Positions 8,396-17,326 are shown, numbered from the stretch's first letter. The stretch is DNA of 64,000 bases from Fictibacillus gelatini DSM 15865 (GCF_000430745.1 NZ_AUMP01000006.1:38597-102596), one strand, 5' to 3'. Notes: generated by a model from the sequence alone, not told the origin. Numbers and translations are program-made.

Positions 8396-8797
8396 CTAAC
8401 GAATCCATTTCGTTGCAATGATTTCGGTTCCTACATTAACACTTGAATCAATGGAAAACTCGTCCATTAACCGTTTCACTCCCGGCAGGCCCGCTCCTAA
8501 TCCTCCTGAAGTTGTATAGCCGTCTTCCATCACTTTTCGAATATCGCGTATCCCCGGACCTTTATCAGTCGCAATGATTTTCAGCCCTTTTTTACCCATT
8601 TCTTCAACCGCTTCAATACAAACTTTGCCGTGCCCTGCATACAAATAAATATTCCTGGCAAGCTCGGAGATTGCGGTTGTAATTCGTGCTTGATCAACCG
8701 TTCCGAACCCTAATTCCTTAGCCATATTTCGCCCTAACTGTCTTGCGCTTACAATATCCCACTCATTGCGCACTTCTACACAGGATTGGATGCTCAT
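8396..8797 (-). CDS. rsbT: Serine/threonine kinase RsbT
   Basis: This GHKL-type kinase of about 133 residues has ISELARNIYLYAG (N box), ATDKGPGIRD (G1) and GGLGAGLPGVKRLMD (G2). RsbT phosphorylates RsbS and RsbR under stress, leaves the stressosome and activates RsbU. The sequence GTGATGATG gives three adjacent starts; GGAGGA favours the last ATG at 8797. The rsbS stop codon lies within this start cluster. Confidence 0.95.
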   Translation of the reverse strand: MSIQSCVEVRNEWDIVSARQLGRNMAKELGFGTVDQARITTAISELARNIYLYAGHGKVCIEAVEEMGKKGLKIIATDKGPGIRDIRKVMEDGYTTSGGLGAGLPGVKRLMDEFSIDSSVNVGTEIIATKWIR

Positions 8798-8799
8798 CA

Positions 8800-9156
8800 T
8801 CACTCCTCCAGTTCCAGCCGCAATTTATCGAGTCCTTGTTCAAGGTCAAGCGCAGTGGGAACCTCTCTCATTGAAATCCCTAAATCGATCAAAGTAATCG
8901 CAACAGCAGGTTGAATCCCCGTAAGCATCACCTGTGCACCCATTAGCTTCGACATCCGAACGACATCGCCAAGTACTTTAGCTATAAAAGAATCAATCAT
9001 GTCAACCGATGTTAAATCAATGACAACACCTTTTGCTCCTGTATCGTGAATCCGCTTAAGCAAATCTTCCTGAAATTGCAATGCGGTTTGATCATCAAGT
9101 TCAACTTGAATGGAAATTAGCAAGTATTCATGCATTTTTAAAATAGGAATTCGCAT
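8800..9156 (-). CDS. rsbS: Stressosome STAS protein RsbS
   Basis: RsbS is the minimal STAS component that holds RsbT in the stressosome. The core [18 protein letters not shown] contains the target serine (Ser56 from this start), and [16 protein letters not shown] is the typical second motif. The open frame begins at GTG 9165, but that codon lies inside the ribosome site GGGGTG; the ATG at 9156 is correctly spaced and gives MRIPILKM, as in known RsbS. Confidence 0.95.
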   Translation of the reverse strand: MRIPILKMHEYLLISIQVELDDQTALQFQEDLLKRIHDTGAKGVVIDLTSVDMIDSFIAKVLGDVVRMSKLMGAQVMLTGIQPAVAITLIDLGISMREVPTALDLEQGLDKLRLELEE

Positions 9157-9167
9157 TGATATCACCC

Positions 9168-9986
9168 CTATTTCTTTAGTAACTGTTGATTGGTTATTTC
9201 TAAAGCATGTTCGATTCCTTTTAAAAGCGTACTTTTGGTTGGGAAATAGCTTAAATCAATTCCTAAGCTAATGATCGTTTGGGCAATTTCCGGACGAATC
9301 CCGACAAGAATGCATGTCGCTCCAAGAAGGCGAACGGCATCTGCAGCTTGAATGATATGGTGGGCGACCATTGTATCTACAACCGGAACACCGGTAATAT
9401 CGATAAGAACGACTAAAGAGCGGTTTTTAATGACTCCATCGAGCAAGTTTTCCATAATTAACTTTGCTCGCTCGGTATCAATCGTACCGATTAAAGGCAT
9501 AACTGTAATGTTTTCAAGAACGGGAATAACTGGCGCGGATAATTCCATTAACGCTGTTTTCTGTGCGGAAACCGTCTTTTCCCAGAAAAGCGAAGATTCC
9601 TCTACCACTTCATTGAGCAAAGGGTCGATTAAACGATCGACATGCTGATAAATATCTATCGCTTTTTCTTTCTTCACATCTTCTTGTAAAAGAACGTCCA
9701 AAATGACACGCCGGAACGTTTGCAATCCTTGAGTCAAAAATTTAAGCGGCATATTCAGCTGCAATACTTTATCAAAAAAGCGGTGGAGTGTTTGATCTTT
9801 TTCAATATCATTTTGATTGATATACCGGATCATCATATCTAAAAACTCTTCATTTAATTGTTCGAACATATCGGGGGTTATTTTGGAGGAAATACATAGA
9901 TTTTTTAAAGTACTGAGTTCATTTTTCCATTTTTGCGCAATCACATCTCGCTTATTTGAACTAATATCATTAATCATGTTACGCAT
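9168..9986 (-). CDS. rsbR: Stressosome sensor-scaffold protein RsbR
   Basis: The 272-residue protein has an N-terminal non-haem globin-like domain (about residues 1-130) that would form the outer turret, and a C-terminal STAS domain with [20 protein letters not shown] holding the threonine expected to be phosphorylated by RsbT. With RsbS it forms the stressosome core. The start at ATG 9986 is chosen because GGAGG lies 10 bases before it; the longer frame would begin at a TTG upstream of that site. Only one RsbR paralogue is in the window. Confidence 0.94.
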   Translation of the reverse strand: MRNMINDISSNKRDVIAQKWKNELSTLKNLCISSKITPDMFEQLNEEFLDMMIRYINQNDIEKDQTLHRFFDKVLQLNMPLKFLTQGLQTFRRVILDVLLQEDVKKEKAIDIYQHVDRLIDPLLNEVVEESSLFWEKTVSAQKTALMELSAPVIPVLENITVMPLIGTIDTERAKLIMENLLDGVIKNRSLVVLIDITGVPVVDTMVAHHIIQAADAVRLLGATCILVGIRPEIAQTIISLGIDLSYFPTKSTLLKGIEHALEITNQQLLKK

Positions 9987-10025
9987 GAATTTGCAACCTC
10001 CATAAGACAATAGTAGCCTAATGTT

Positions 10026-10054
10026 ATTATTTCATGTTCGCCAATTTCTTGCAA
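10026..10054 (-). promoter_or_regulatory. SigA-type promoter before rsbR
   Basis: TTGCAA (10049-10054) and AATAAT (10026-10031) on the minus strand are 17 bases apart, and a TGA just before the -10 gives an extended -10 (TGn). It lies between the ndoA terminator and rsbR, so it would drive basal expression of the stress operon. Confidence 0.6.
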
Positions 10055-10180
10055 TCTTTTGAATACAACTGACGATTTTTGTTATGTAATCGTAATCGTC
10101 AGTACAATCATTGCACCGCAAATTTTATCCAGGACGTCAAATCAGAAACAGCGAAAAAACGGATTCTCTGAAAATAAATA

Positions 10181-10215
10181 AAACCGAAGCGGAAAGATTC
10201 ATTTCCGCTTCGGTT
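10181..10215 (-). terminator. Terminator after ndoA (mazF)
   Basis: A stem of about 14 bp (AACCGAAGCGGAAA-type arms, 10182-10195 with 10202-10215) is followed on the minus strand by a T-rich tail, 7 bases after the mazF stop. It separates the toxin-antitoxin from the sigB operon. Confidence 0.85.
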
Positions 10216-10221
10216 GTTCGT

Positions 10222-10572
10222 TTAAAAGTCAATAAGGCCAAGACTGATTTGCAACGCTTCGTCTACTCTGCGCATCATATCCTCATCAAGATGCGTGATC
10301 TTATCCGTTAACCGTTGCTTATCAATGGTCCGGATTTGTTCAAGCAATATAACCGAATCACGTTCAAAACCGTATTTCTTTGCATCGATTTCAACATGTG
10401 TCGGCAGTTTCGCTTTTTGAATTTGAGCGGTAATGGCCGCAACAATAACAGTGGGACTAAATCGATTTCCGATATCGTTTTGGATTACCAGGACGGGCCT
10501 TATTCCTCCTTGCTCAGAGCCAACCACAGGGGATAGGTCTGCAAAATAAACGTCACCACGTTTAACAATCAA
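10222..10572 (-). CDS. ndoA: mRNA interferase EndoA (MazF toxin)
   Basis: The 116-residue sequence is almost identical in pattern to B. subtilis Ndo[21 protein letters not shown] at the start, RPVLVIQND, and RTIDKQRL toward the end. MazF-type enzymes of this group cut RNA at specific short sites. The start is a TTG at 10572 preceded by GGGGTG that overlaps the antitoxin stop, so the two genes are translationally linked. It is encoded with its antitoxin just upstream of rsbR, as in other Bacillaceae. Confidence 0.96.
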   Translation of the reverse strand: MIVKRGDVYFADLSPVVGSEQGGIRPVLVIQNDIGNRFSPTVIVAAITAQIQKAKLPTHVEIDAKKYGFERDSVILLEQIRTIDKQRLTDKITHLDEDMMRRVDEALQISLGLIDF

Positions 10573-10575
10573 TTA

Positions 10576-10857
10576 TTACACCCCGCTCACTAAGCGGCCT
10601 ACCGTATGATTAGCTTCCTCCTCTAAAAGAAAGGCTTCTGATGCGATGTTTAGATTGATTTTCGCCATCTCCATATAACCCTGTCTCATAGATTCGCGAA
10701 TATGACGCTTCTTCCGTTCACGCAAATACATTTTTGTTGCTTGATGGATAAACTCGCTGCGGTCCAAATTTTCGCTTTTAATAATACGGTCTACCTCACT
10801 CACAATTTGTTGGGGTAGATTAATAACAATTCTTTTTGTGTTCATTAATTCGGACAC
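10576..10857 (-). CDS. ndoAI: Antitoxin EndoAI (MazE)
   Basis: This 93-residue protein has an N-terminal ribbon-helix-helix domain (RIVINLPQQIVSEVDRII) for DNA binding and dimer formation, and a C-terminal part with RHIRESMRQGYMEMAKINLN that would wrap the toxin. The GTG start at 10857 is spaced 8 bases from GGAGG. It lies 3 bases upstream of ndoA. Confidence 0.94.
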   Translation of the reverse strand: MSELMNTKRIVINLPQQIVSEVDRIIKSENLDRSEFIHQATKMYLRERKKRHIRESMRQGYMEMAKINLNIASEAFLLEEEANHTVGRLVSGV

Positions 10858-10914
10858 ACCCTACACCTCCAGCGCAAAGCTTGCTACGATCAGATTCATT
10901 TTTCAACTCATATA

Positions 10915-10943
10915 ATATTACCATTAGGTATGAGCCAATGCAA
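10915..10943 (-). promoter_or_regulatory. SigA-type promoter before ndoAI-ndoA
   Basis: TTGCAT (10938-10943) and TAATAT (10915-10920) on the minus strand have a 17-base spacer, about 60 bases before the antitoxin start. The region up to alr (10944-11050) holds nothing else I can support. Confidence 0.6.
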
Positions 10944-11050
10944 AGTGATTTTCTAAACTAATTATTCTTCAACTTTTTTAATACTCCTTCTAATATTCTG
11001 CTAAAAATTTTAAATTACATTCATATTTTCTAAAATTCGACCTGTCTTTT

Positions 11051-12184
11051 TTACATTTTTTTATATATGCGCGGAACTCTTGCCGTTATTAGACAGGGAA
11101 TTTCATAGTTGATTGTACCTATTTGTTTTGCAAGTGAGTCGATGGTGATCTCCTCTTTCCCCTGCCGTCCGATCATTGTCACGAGTTCACCGATCTTCAT
11201 CTCATAAGGCAGGCGGACCATGCATTGATCCATGCAAATTCGGCCGACGATCGGCACTTTCACGCCACCCACAATAACATGCCCGCCCTCGGCATAACGT
11301 CTCATCCATCCATCAGCATAACCGATTGGTATCGTACCAATCCATTCTTCACCTTTAGCTGTATAGGTGGCACCGTAACTAACCGTGTCTCCAGCTTGAA
11401 TTTTTTTTACATGTATAAGCCGGGAATGAAGGCTGAAGGCTTCTTTCAAGGAGACCGGAAGCACCTTCTTTAACTCAGGCGAAGGGGACAAACCGTACAT
11501 CGCAATCCCAACGCGGAAAAGGTTAAAAGGAGCCTCCGGGAAGCGAAGCGTTGCTGCACTGTTCGCACAATGTACAAACGCCGGTTCAACTCCCCATTCT
11601 TTTAGCCAGCCAACCATCTCCCTGAATTTCGTCAATTGCTGTTCAACTAATGGAGAATCCAGTTCATCCGCAGTTGCAAAGTGCGTAAATATGCCTTCAA
11701 TGATAAGCTTATCGTTTGGCATAAGAAGATCAATTAATTGTTTCACTTCTTCTATTTCACGTAGACCAATTCTTCCCATGCCCGTATCCAATTTAATATG
11801 AACATTTATACGATTATCTGAAGGAAGGTGTTCGAGCGCTTCTCTCACCCACTCCGATTGAAAAACAGTAAGGGAAATTTGATAGTTGCTTGCAATCGCT
11901 ACGTCCTGGGGCCGCACTCTGCCGAGAACAAGTATCGGGGCTTTTATCCCGGCTTCCCGTAAACTAATCGCTTCATCCAAAAGCGCAACCCCGAGAAAGC
12001 TTGCCCCGGCTTCAAGCGCCCGTTTAGCAACTTCCACGGCACCATGGCCATATCCATTGGCTTTTACAACCGCCATAACGTGTGCTTTTGGGGTGAGTAT
12101 TGCTTTGATAGAACGAATATTATGTTCGATACATGTGAGGTCAATTTCAGCCCATGTATCCCTATAAAACTTCTGCTCATTCAC
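11051..12184 (-). CDS. alr: Alanine racemase
   Basis: This PLP enzyme interconverts L- and D-alanine for peptidoglycan and, in spore formers, acts in germination control. The N-terminal TIM barrel carries MAVVKANGYGHG, where the lysine forms the PLP Schiff base; the C-terminal beta domain carries VSYGATYTAKGEEW, with the catalytic Tyr, and GRICMDQCMV. The start is placed at GTG 12184, 8 bases after GGGAG, giving NEQKFYRDTWAEIDL as in other Bacillus Alr; the longer frame has no ribosome site. The length of about 377 fits the family. Confidence 0.96.
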   Translation of the reverse strand: MNEQKFYRDTWAEIDLTCIEHNIRSIKAILTPKAHVMAVVKANGYGHGAVEVAKRALEAGASFLGVALLDEAISLREAGIKAPILVLGRVRPQDVAIASNYQISLTVFQSEWVREALEHLPSDNRINVHIKLDTGMGRIGLREIEEVKQLIDLLMPNDKLIIEGIFTHFATADELDSPLVEQQLTKFREMVGWLKEWGVEPAFVHCANSAATLRFPEAPFNLFRVGIAMYGLSPSPELKKVLPVSLKEAFSLHSRLIHVKKIQAGDTVSYGATYTAKGEEWIGTIPIGYADGWMRRYAEGGHVIVGGVKVPIVGRICMDQCMVRLPYEMKIGELVTMIGRQGKEEITIDSLAKQIGTINYEIPCLITARVPRIYKKM

Positions 12185-12312
12185 TCTTATCTCTCCCTCA
12201 CATCTCAACACTTACATATATATCTTAAAGTGATAAGAACTATTCCATTCATTTTATTTTACCTTATGAAATAAGAAATGTGGAAGGGATTTGTTTTTTT
12301 TCGCTCAAACAT

Positions 12313-12346
12313 AAGTAAGAAAAACGCAAACGCGTTTTTCTTACTT
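12313..12346 (-). terminator. Hairpin at the end of ydcC
   Basis: A 15-bp perfect stem (AAGTAAGAAAAACGC with GCGTTTTTCTTACTT, 12313-12327 and 12332-12346) starts at the ydcC stop codon. The T-tract is inside the stem, so termination efficiency is uncertain. Confidence 0.6.
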
Positions 12347-13351
12347 GGAAACATGTTCATAAACGGAACGGGCAATCGATATTAATTCTTCTTGTTTTAA
12401 TGTTGTCGATGCAAGAAAATAATCGATGCCGTTATGTGTCCATGAAATCGAATTGGTGTCCATTGCCCCAATCGTAAATCCGAGATCAACCGGTTCGCCT
12501 TCAGGAATGGATACATGCTGTTGTGTCGGTACAACATCGACTTTTTGCTCAATAAGAGTAAACGATTTCTTTTCATTTTCATCGCTATAGGATAGAACGA
12601 CTTTAGAGCCTTCTTCGGTTTTAACCGTTTTTTCCTTTTGAGCCTTAAGTCCAAGCGTATCATTTGGATAAACGGTCTCCATCGGTTTTGAATCTTCTCC
12701 AAGCGTTGGCAATTCCAATTGTGCTCCCGTCATATTCGTTTGCATATCGAATGCGTTTTTATCAAACTTCGGATCGAATTGAACATTTGTAAAGTCGAGC
12801 TTTACAATTTCATGTTCATCCTTATCCATGACGCGAACTTGTTTGGGGCTTAAATCTTTTGAGATCGTAATTTCCTGTTGGTACAAGTTTTTGTTTTGAT
12901 AATGTGTTTTCGTATGGAACACATACGAGTCTTCTTTCTTTTTAAAACTTCTCGTGGAATCGTTTAAAATGTCAGATACGAGCGATTCTACTAAATAAAT
13001 TTGGCTGTTATTTTCCGGCCAGTCACTGTCAAAACGAAAGCTTTTGTTTAAAGCTGGGGTCAGCACAAACACACCGTCTTTGTTTCTAAGAATCATTTGA
13101 CTCTGGTCTTTTTTAGCGTTCTTCAGATTGACCCGATAAAAGTTCGGCTTTTTATACCAGATCTCGAGTGAATACTTGACAGGCTTTTCTCCCGTTTGGA
13201 GCGTCATCGTTGCATTCGCTTTATACCCGCTCATCTTATCGATTTTTTTGCTTAATGATTGAACGACATCGTCCTGACTTTTCGCTCCGCACCCCGCCAA
13301 TGCGAATATGAATAGCAACGCCATCAACGCAATTGACAGTGTCTTCTTCAT
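12341..13351 (-). CDS. ydcC: Lipoprotein YdcC, LolA-like/sporulation-associated
   Basis: The protein starts MKKTLSIALMALLF and has a lipobox LAGCGAKS near residue 22, so it should be a membrane-anchored lipoprotein of about 336 residues. The middle part resembles LolA/LppX-type folds, and homologues beside alr are named sporulation protein YdcC; its molecular role is not known. The start at ATG 13351 is chosen because GGGGATGGG lies just before it. A possible promoter (TTGTCC-N17-TGTAAT) lies in the 228-base gap upstream; I could not find a clear sporulation sigma site. Confidence 0.88.
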   Translation of the reverse strand: MKKTLSIALMALLFIFALAGCGAKSQDDVVQSLSKKIDKMSGYKANATMTLQTGEKPVKYSLEIWYKKPNFYRVNLKNAKKDQSQMILRNKDGVFVLTPALNKSFRFDSDWPENNSQIYLVESLVSDILNDSTRSFKKKEDSYVFHTKTHYQNKNLYQQEITISKDLSPKQVRVMDKDEHEIVKLDFTNVQFDPKFDKNAFDMQTNMTGAQLELPTLGEDSKPMETVYPNDTLGLKAQKEKTVKTEEGSKVVLSYSDENEKKSFTLIEQKVDVVPTQQHVSIPEGEPVDLGFTIGAMDTNSISWTHNGIDYFLASTTLKQEELISIARSVYEHVSK

Positions 13352-13579
13352 TTTCCCATCCCCTTTGTCCCATATTTTCGACAAAGAAGGGTTTCTATTT
13401 CTCGCAACCTTGATGAACAGCTCACATCATTTGAAGATATTGTTCTTTCGATTCGAACATTTCTTCAGTTTGAGTCCTAACGTTGACTCACTAAACTTGA
13501 AACTGTCATTTTTAAGCGCGATACATAGCCCCTCCTGACCGCATTACAATATATGAGACCAGATGGGACAATATGCAGA

Positions 13580-13942
13580 CTAGCATGACAGGCTTTCTAA
13601 AATTACTTGCGCTACCGCAAAGTCCTTTGAATGAGAGATCGATAAATGCGCGACGTACTCGTTTTCAGGACGGCTAACGATCGGTTTTCCGTTCTCATCT
13701 TTTGCAATTTCAATATCACGAAAGCTAAGATCCTTTCCGATGCCGGTTCCTAATGCTTTTGAATAAGCTTCCTTGGCAGCAAAACGGCCAGCGAGAAATT
13801 CCGCTTGCCGATGACCGGATAAGCCGTGAAAGTCTTTCAGCTCCCGATCCGTTAATATCCGATCCGCAAAGCGGGGCTGTTTTTCATATGTTTTTTTGAC
13901 GCGGGAAATCTCAACAATATCAATTCCTGTTCCAATGATCAT
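13580..13942 (-). CDS. acpS: Holo-[acyl-carrier-protein] synthase
   Basis: AcpS transfers 4'-phosphopantetheine from CoA to ACP for fatty acid synthesis. The family motifs are clear: [13 protein letters not shown] at the start with the metal-binding Asp, and the [16 protein letters not shown] motif, with [12 protein letters not shown] near the C-terminus. ATG 13942 is chosen since GAGG is 8 bases before it. It lies 18 bases after the tetR gene in the same direction, so it may be co-transcribed with the exporter operon. Confidence 0.96.
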   Translation of the reverse strand: MIIGTGIDIVEISRVKKTYEKQPRFADRILTDRELKDFHGLSGHRQAEFLAGRFAAKEAYSKALGTGIGKDLSFRDIEIAKDENGKPIVSRPENEYVAHLSISHSKDFAVAQVILESLSC

Positions 13943-13960
13943 CAACATGTCCTCTTTCTT

Positions 13961-14620
13961 TTAAAATGATTGTTTCGCTCCTAATCCGTGCATAATAAAT
14001 GCGATCGTTCGCTCTATCTCTTTTTCATCATCCCACCTGGCATCAGGCAGAAGAATATATTTCGCCAATAAATAGCCGACAATGCTTGATGCCGTTAATC
14101 GAATGACGGAATTAGACGGCATATCGATAAGTTCGCCTTTTTTTTGGAAGTGTTCGACAACCCGTTTGAAGCGCTCATACAATTTTTTTGCAATATGTTC
14201 CATGAAAAGTTCTTTTAACTCAGGATGAAATGGGATTTCCTGCAACAAAATCTTTAACACAGGCAAATTATTTTTAATAAATTCACGGCGGTTTTCAATC
14301 ATTGCCCGTAAAAAGTCTTCAAAATGGTCAAAATCCTTTTTTAACACTTTATCTACATCTCGAATGATAAACGGAGCAATTAATTTTGCCATTATCGGGC
14401 CGACAATCGAGATGAGCAATTCCTTTTTTGTTTTATAATGGCGGAAAATGGTTCCTTCCGCTACCCCCGCTCGTTTTGCAATTTCACTCGTTGACGAAGC
14501 GGAGTATCCTTTTTCCGAAAAAATTTCAATGGCAGCGGCAATAATTTTTTTTTGCTTATCCGTCAGCTTTTCCTCATCTTTTACTTGCAAAATCTCAGCG
14601 AGCCATTCTTGATCTTTCAT
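13961..14620 (-). CDS. TetR/AcrR-family repressor of the ABC exporter operon
   Basis: The 219-residue product has an N-terminal TetR helix-turn-helix (AIEIFSEKGYSASSTSEIAKRAGVAEGTIFRHYKTKKELL) and a helical ligand-binding domain. The frame begins at TTG 14635, but that codon sits inside the ribosome site AAGGAG; ATG 14620 is the better start. It is the third gene behind the ATPase and permease genes. The palindrome before the operon is its probable operator, so the system should be self-repressed until a ligand binds. Confidence 0.9.
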   Translation of the reverse strand: MKDQEWLAEILQVKDEEKLTDKQKKIIAAAIEIFSEKGYSASSTSEIAKRAGVAEGTIFRHYKTKKELLISIVGPIMAKLIAPFIIRDVDKVLKKDFDHFEDFLRAMIENRREFIKNNLPVLKILLQEIPFHPELKELFMEHIAKKLYERFKRVVEHFQKKGELIDMPSNSVIRLTASSIVGYLLAKYILLPDARWDDEKEIERTIAFIMHGLGAKQSF

Positions 14621-14650
14621 AAGTATCTCCTTCAAAAAAATTCTTTCCTA

Positions 14651-15676
14651 TTATATCCGTCTATGCTTTTTAAGCGCCACAACGTTTAATAGCATAAACA
14701 AAAGTGAGAATCCGATAAGCATGCAAATATCCGTGGCAATTCCACTCCAGCCTTTCCCTCGAATCATTACATCGCGCAGGGCATCGGCAGCATAATATAG
14801 CGGGGTTAATGGACCAATCCAACGAACCCATGGGGAAATCGTCTCCAGATTGAACAACCCGGAAAAAAAGATTTGCGGGACGACGACAAGCGGAATAAAT
14901 TGCATCATTTGCAATTCATTGTTCGCAAAAGATGACAATAGCGTCCCAAGCGTCAATGCCGTCAAAGATAAAAGCAAGGTGATGATCAACACATAAATAA
15001 ATGAGCCATTCATAAGCATATCGAGAACATAAATCGCATAAGAAGCAATAATCGCTGATTGAAAAGTTGTAAACACGCCAAAGCCTATTACATATCCGAT
15101 AACGATTTCCCACCGTTTTAAAGGACTAGCCATCAGCCTTTCAAGCGTTCCTCTTGTCCGTTCTCTTAGGAAGGCAACACCTGCGATGAGAAACACGAAG
15201 AAAAAAGCAAAAAACCCAAGCAACACAGGCCCAAAGTTATCAAATGAACTCATGTCTTTTGATCCATAAAGATACGAAATACTTAGCTTTGCTTGCGTTT
15301 TTTCTGGACTTAGTTCTTTCATCGTTTCTTGAATCTTGTTGATGGTTTCCTTATTAACCGTTGGATCACTTCCTTCTAATTTGATCTGAAGTTCTCGATT
15401 GGAATGAGAGATGACGGCATCTAATTTTCCTTCTTTCAACTCTACCATCGCGTCCTTATACGGCAGTGTTTTAAGTTTAACATCATTTTCGTTCAACTTT
15501 GCAATGAAGGAAGATGGCAAATCTATAGCTGCGATGGATGGTTTATAATCTTTTCCATTAAAAACGAGCCAGAGCATTGTTAAAATTAAAAGGGGTGCCA
15601 ATAGCATTAAAGCGAGCGTTCGTTTATCGCGGAAAAATTGTTGTAAAATACGGATAACGATGGCCCTAATTCGCAT
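14651..15676 (-). CDS. ABC-2 type exporter permease
   Basis: The 342-residue protein begins with one membrane segment (LALMLLAPLLILTMLWLVF), continues with an extracellular domain of about 130 residues, and ends with five membrane helices, as in ABC-2 permeases of the drug or lipid export type. The conserved FLRERTRGTLERLMASP signature precedes the second helix. ATG 15676 follows GGAGGTG and overlaps the ATPase gene by a few bases. The substrate is unknown. Confidence 0.9.
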   Translation of the reverse strand: MRIRAIVIRILQQFFRDKRTLALMLLAPLLILTMLWLVFNGKDYKPSIAAIDLPSSFIAKLNENDVKLKTLPYKDAMVELKEGKLDAVISHSNRELQIKLEGSDPTVNKETINKIQETMKELSPEKTQAKLSISYLYGSKDMSSFDNFGPVLLGFFAFFFVFLIAGVAFLRERTRGTLERLMASPLKRWEIVIGYVIGFGVFTTFQSAIIASYAIYVLDMLMNGSFIYVLIITLLLSLTALTLGTLLSSFANNELQMMQFIPLVVVPQIFFSGLFNLETISPWVRWIGPLTPLYYAADALRDVMIRGKGWSGIATDICMLIGFSLLFMLLNVVALKKHRRI

Positions 15677-16394
15677 GGCCCGCACCTCCGTAGAACAAAA
15701 ATGCTTCTTCGATTGTCGATGAATTCGTTTCACGCTTCAGCTGGCCCGGCTCTCCGGTAGCAATCATTTCCCCATCCCGAATAAGGCCTAGACGATCACA
15801 CCGTTCAGCTTCGTCCATGACATGGGTCGTTACCAAAATGGCCGTCCCATTGTCACGCAACGATTCAAATTTATCCCAAATGGCTTTACGCAATACCGGG
15901 TCAATCCCGACGGTCGGTTCGTCCAAAATCAATAGTTTCGGTTCGTGCAGGAGAGCGATCGCAAGTGACAATCTTCTTTTCATCCCGCCAGAGTAGTCCT
16001 TTACCATTTTTTTAAGGTCCGATTTTAAACTGACCATTTCCATCACTTCAACAATCCGTTTTTGCCGTTTCGCTTGATTTAAACCATATAGCGATGCGAA
16101 AAACTCCAAATTTTCCTTCGCCGTTAATTCTTCATAGAGTGCATCAGCCTGCGCCATATAACCAATCTGGCCCATCAACTTTAAATTCGGCATTCCCTCG
16201 CCAAAAACTGAAACCGTTCCTGATGATGGTGCATCAATCCCCGCAATCATTTTCACGAGCGTCGTTTTTCCCGAACCGGATGGACCTAATAAACCAAAGA
16301 TTTCAGGCCTCCCCATTGTTAATGACAGGTCATTTAAAACGACATGATCACCAAAATGTTTTGAAACATTTTGAACAGCAACAATCCCCTCCAC
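15666..16394 (-). CDS. ABC exporter ATP-binding protein
   Basis: The protein has the full set of ABC ATPase motifs: Walker A GPSGSGKTT, the signature YSGGMKRRL, Walker B LLILDEPTVGIDP and the H-loop VTTH. It pairs with the permease that overlaps it. GTG 16394 is taken as the start because GGGGAG lies 8 bases before it and the residues after it (VEGIVAVQNVSKHF) fit the family; the upstream TTG has no ribosome site. Confidence 0.92.
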   Translation of the reverse strand: MEGIVAVQNVSKHFGDHVVLNDLSLTMGRPEIFGLLGPSGSGKTTLVKMIAGIDAPSSGTVSVFGEGMPNLKLMGQIGYMAQADALYEELTAKENLEFFASLYGLNQAKRQKRIVEVMEMVSLKSDLKKMVKDYSGGMKRRLSLAIALLHEPKLLILDEPTVGIDPVLRKAIWDKFESLRDNGTAILVTTHVMDEAERCDRLGLIRDGEMIATGEPGQLKRETNSSTIEEAFLFYGGAGHAN

Positions 16395-16417
16395 GGTATC
16401 TACTCCCCTTCCCAAAA

Positions 16418-16470
16418 TGAGTGATTACTCACTTCGATAATAACATAAGGTAAGTTGTGTGAAAAGTGAA
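16418..16470 (-). promoter_or_regulatory. Promoter and TetR-type operator of the ABC exporter operon
   Basis: The near-perfect palindrome TGAGTGATTACTCA (16418-16431) is of the kind bound by TetR-family repressors that control ABC-2 exporters. On the minus strand TTCACT (16465-16470) and TATGTT (16442-16447) with a 17-base spacer form a plausible promoter, which would put the operator just past the transcription start. The operator is inferred; binding is not shown. Confidence 0.55.
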
Positions 16471-16551
16471 TCATCAGAAGGGGTTACCAAATGATTCCTT
16501 GATTGTATTTATGTTAAAATAGATTTACCTATATTAACGGTGGTGATTACG

Positions 16552-17151
16552 ATTTTTTTACGAAATGAGGATTTTCGAACCTTTTTGCGGCTTTATCCGA
16601 TTGTCTCAATGATTGTCGCAATTCAACTCATTGTTTTTCTTCTTATAAATTTCGGTCCATACCAATATTCACTGTTTCACCTGATGGCCGGTTCGAACTA
16701 TTACATACGTGAAGGGGAATATTGGCGTTTTGTTACACCGATTTTCACCCATCAAGGATTTTTGCATTTACTGTTTAACTCGTTTTCTCTTGTTTTATTT
16801 GCCCCGGCACTTGAGCGGATTTTAGGCAAGGTAAAATTTTTGATCGGCTATTTAGGCGCCGGAATTATTGCAGACATTGCAACTTATCTTATGCTGCCGC
16901 TTGATTATGTTCATATCGGAGCTTCGGGCGCCATTTTTGGCTTGTTCGGAATTTACCTTTATTTAATGTACAGCCGAAAAGAATATTTTAGCCGTGCCGA
17001 TTCACAAATTTTGCTTATTTTCCTTATCATTAATTTAGGGTCAACATTCATTAGTAATGAAAGCATCAATGTTCTTGGCCACCTTTTCGGGCTTGTCGGA
17101 GGAGCCGCTCTTGCTCCTCTCCTTATGGCTTTGGTTCCACGCCGGCGCTAA
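16552..17151 (+). CDS. ydcA: Rhomboid-family intramembrane serine protease
   Basis: This polytopic protein has six predicted helices, the active-site serine in HIGASGAIFG (Ser125 from this start) and the partner histidine in VLGHLFGLVGG (His177), so it should be an active rhomboid. The gene sits at the acpS end of the block like B. subtilis ydcA. The start is unusual. The only Shine-Dalgarno-like element, GGTGGTGAT (16539-16547), is set 8 bases before ATT 16552, which gives an N-terminus (FLRNEDFR) like those of relatives. The GTG codons at 16540 and 16543 lie inside that element. Confidence 0.85.
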   Translation: MFLRNEDFRTFLRLYPIVSMIVAIQLIVFLLINFGPYQYSLFHLMAGSNYYIREGEYWRFVTPIFTHQGFLHLLFNSFSLVLFAPALERILGKVKFLIGYLGAGIIADIATYLMLPLDYVHIGASGAIFGLFGIYLYLMYSRKEYFSRADSQILLIFLIINLGSTFISNESINVLGHLFGLVGGAALAPLLMALVPRRR

Positions 17152-17182
17152 AGATCAATTAAAATTCGCTTCATTACTCTTT

Positions 17183-17245
17183 GGCTGAATGATGCTTGAA
17201 TTTGGCTGAATTATTTCTAAAATCGGCTGAATTAATGCGAGTTAG
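17183..17245 (+). repeat. Three phased copies of a 21-bp GGCTGAAT repeat
   Basis: GGCTGAA(T) occurs at 17183, 17204 and 17225, exactly 21 bases apart, with degenerate AT-rich filler between. It lies between the rhomboid gene and the citA terminator. The same family, in five copies with the same 21-base phase, is found at 59245-59349. No function is known. Confidence 0.7.
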
Positions 17246-17268
17246 AACTTTGTTTCTACAAATAAAAA

Positions 17269-17305
17269 AGAGTGTGGAAGAAAACATAGTGTTTTTCCAC
17301 ACTCT
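17269..17305 (-). terminator. Terminator after citA
   Basis: An 11-bp perfect stem (AGAGTGTGGAA with TTCCACACTCT, 17269-17279 and 17295-17305) is followed on the minus strand by TTTTTTATTTG, about 20 bases after the citA stop. Confidence 0.88.
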
Positions 17306-17326
17306 GAAAGCGTAACGTTTCTGTTT

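Noticed and set aside
10222-10857. Treating the MazEF pair as a mobile plasmid-type addiction module
   Set aside because: It sits in its conserved Bacillaceae place between alr and rsbR, so it is a core chromosomal copy.
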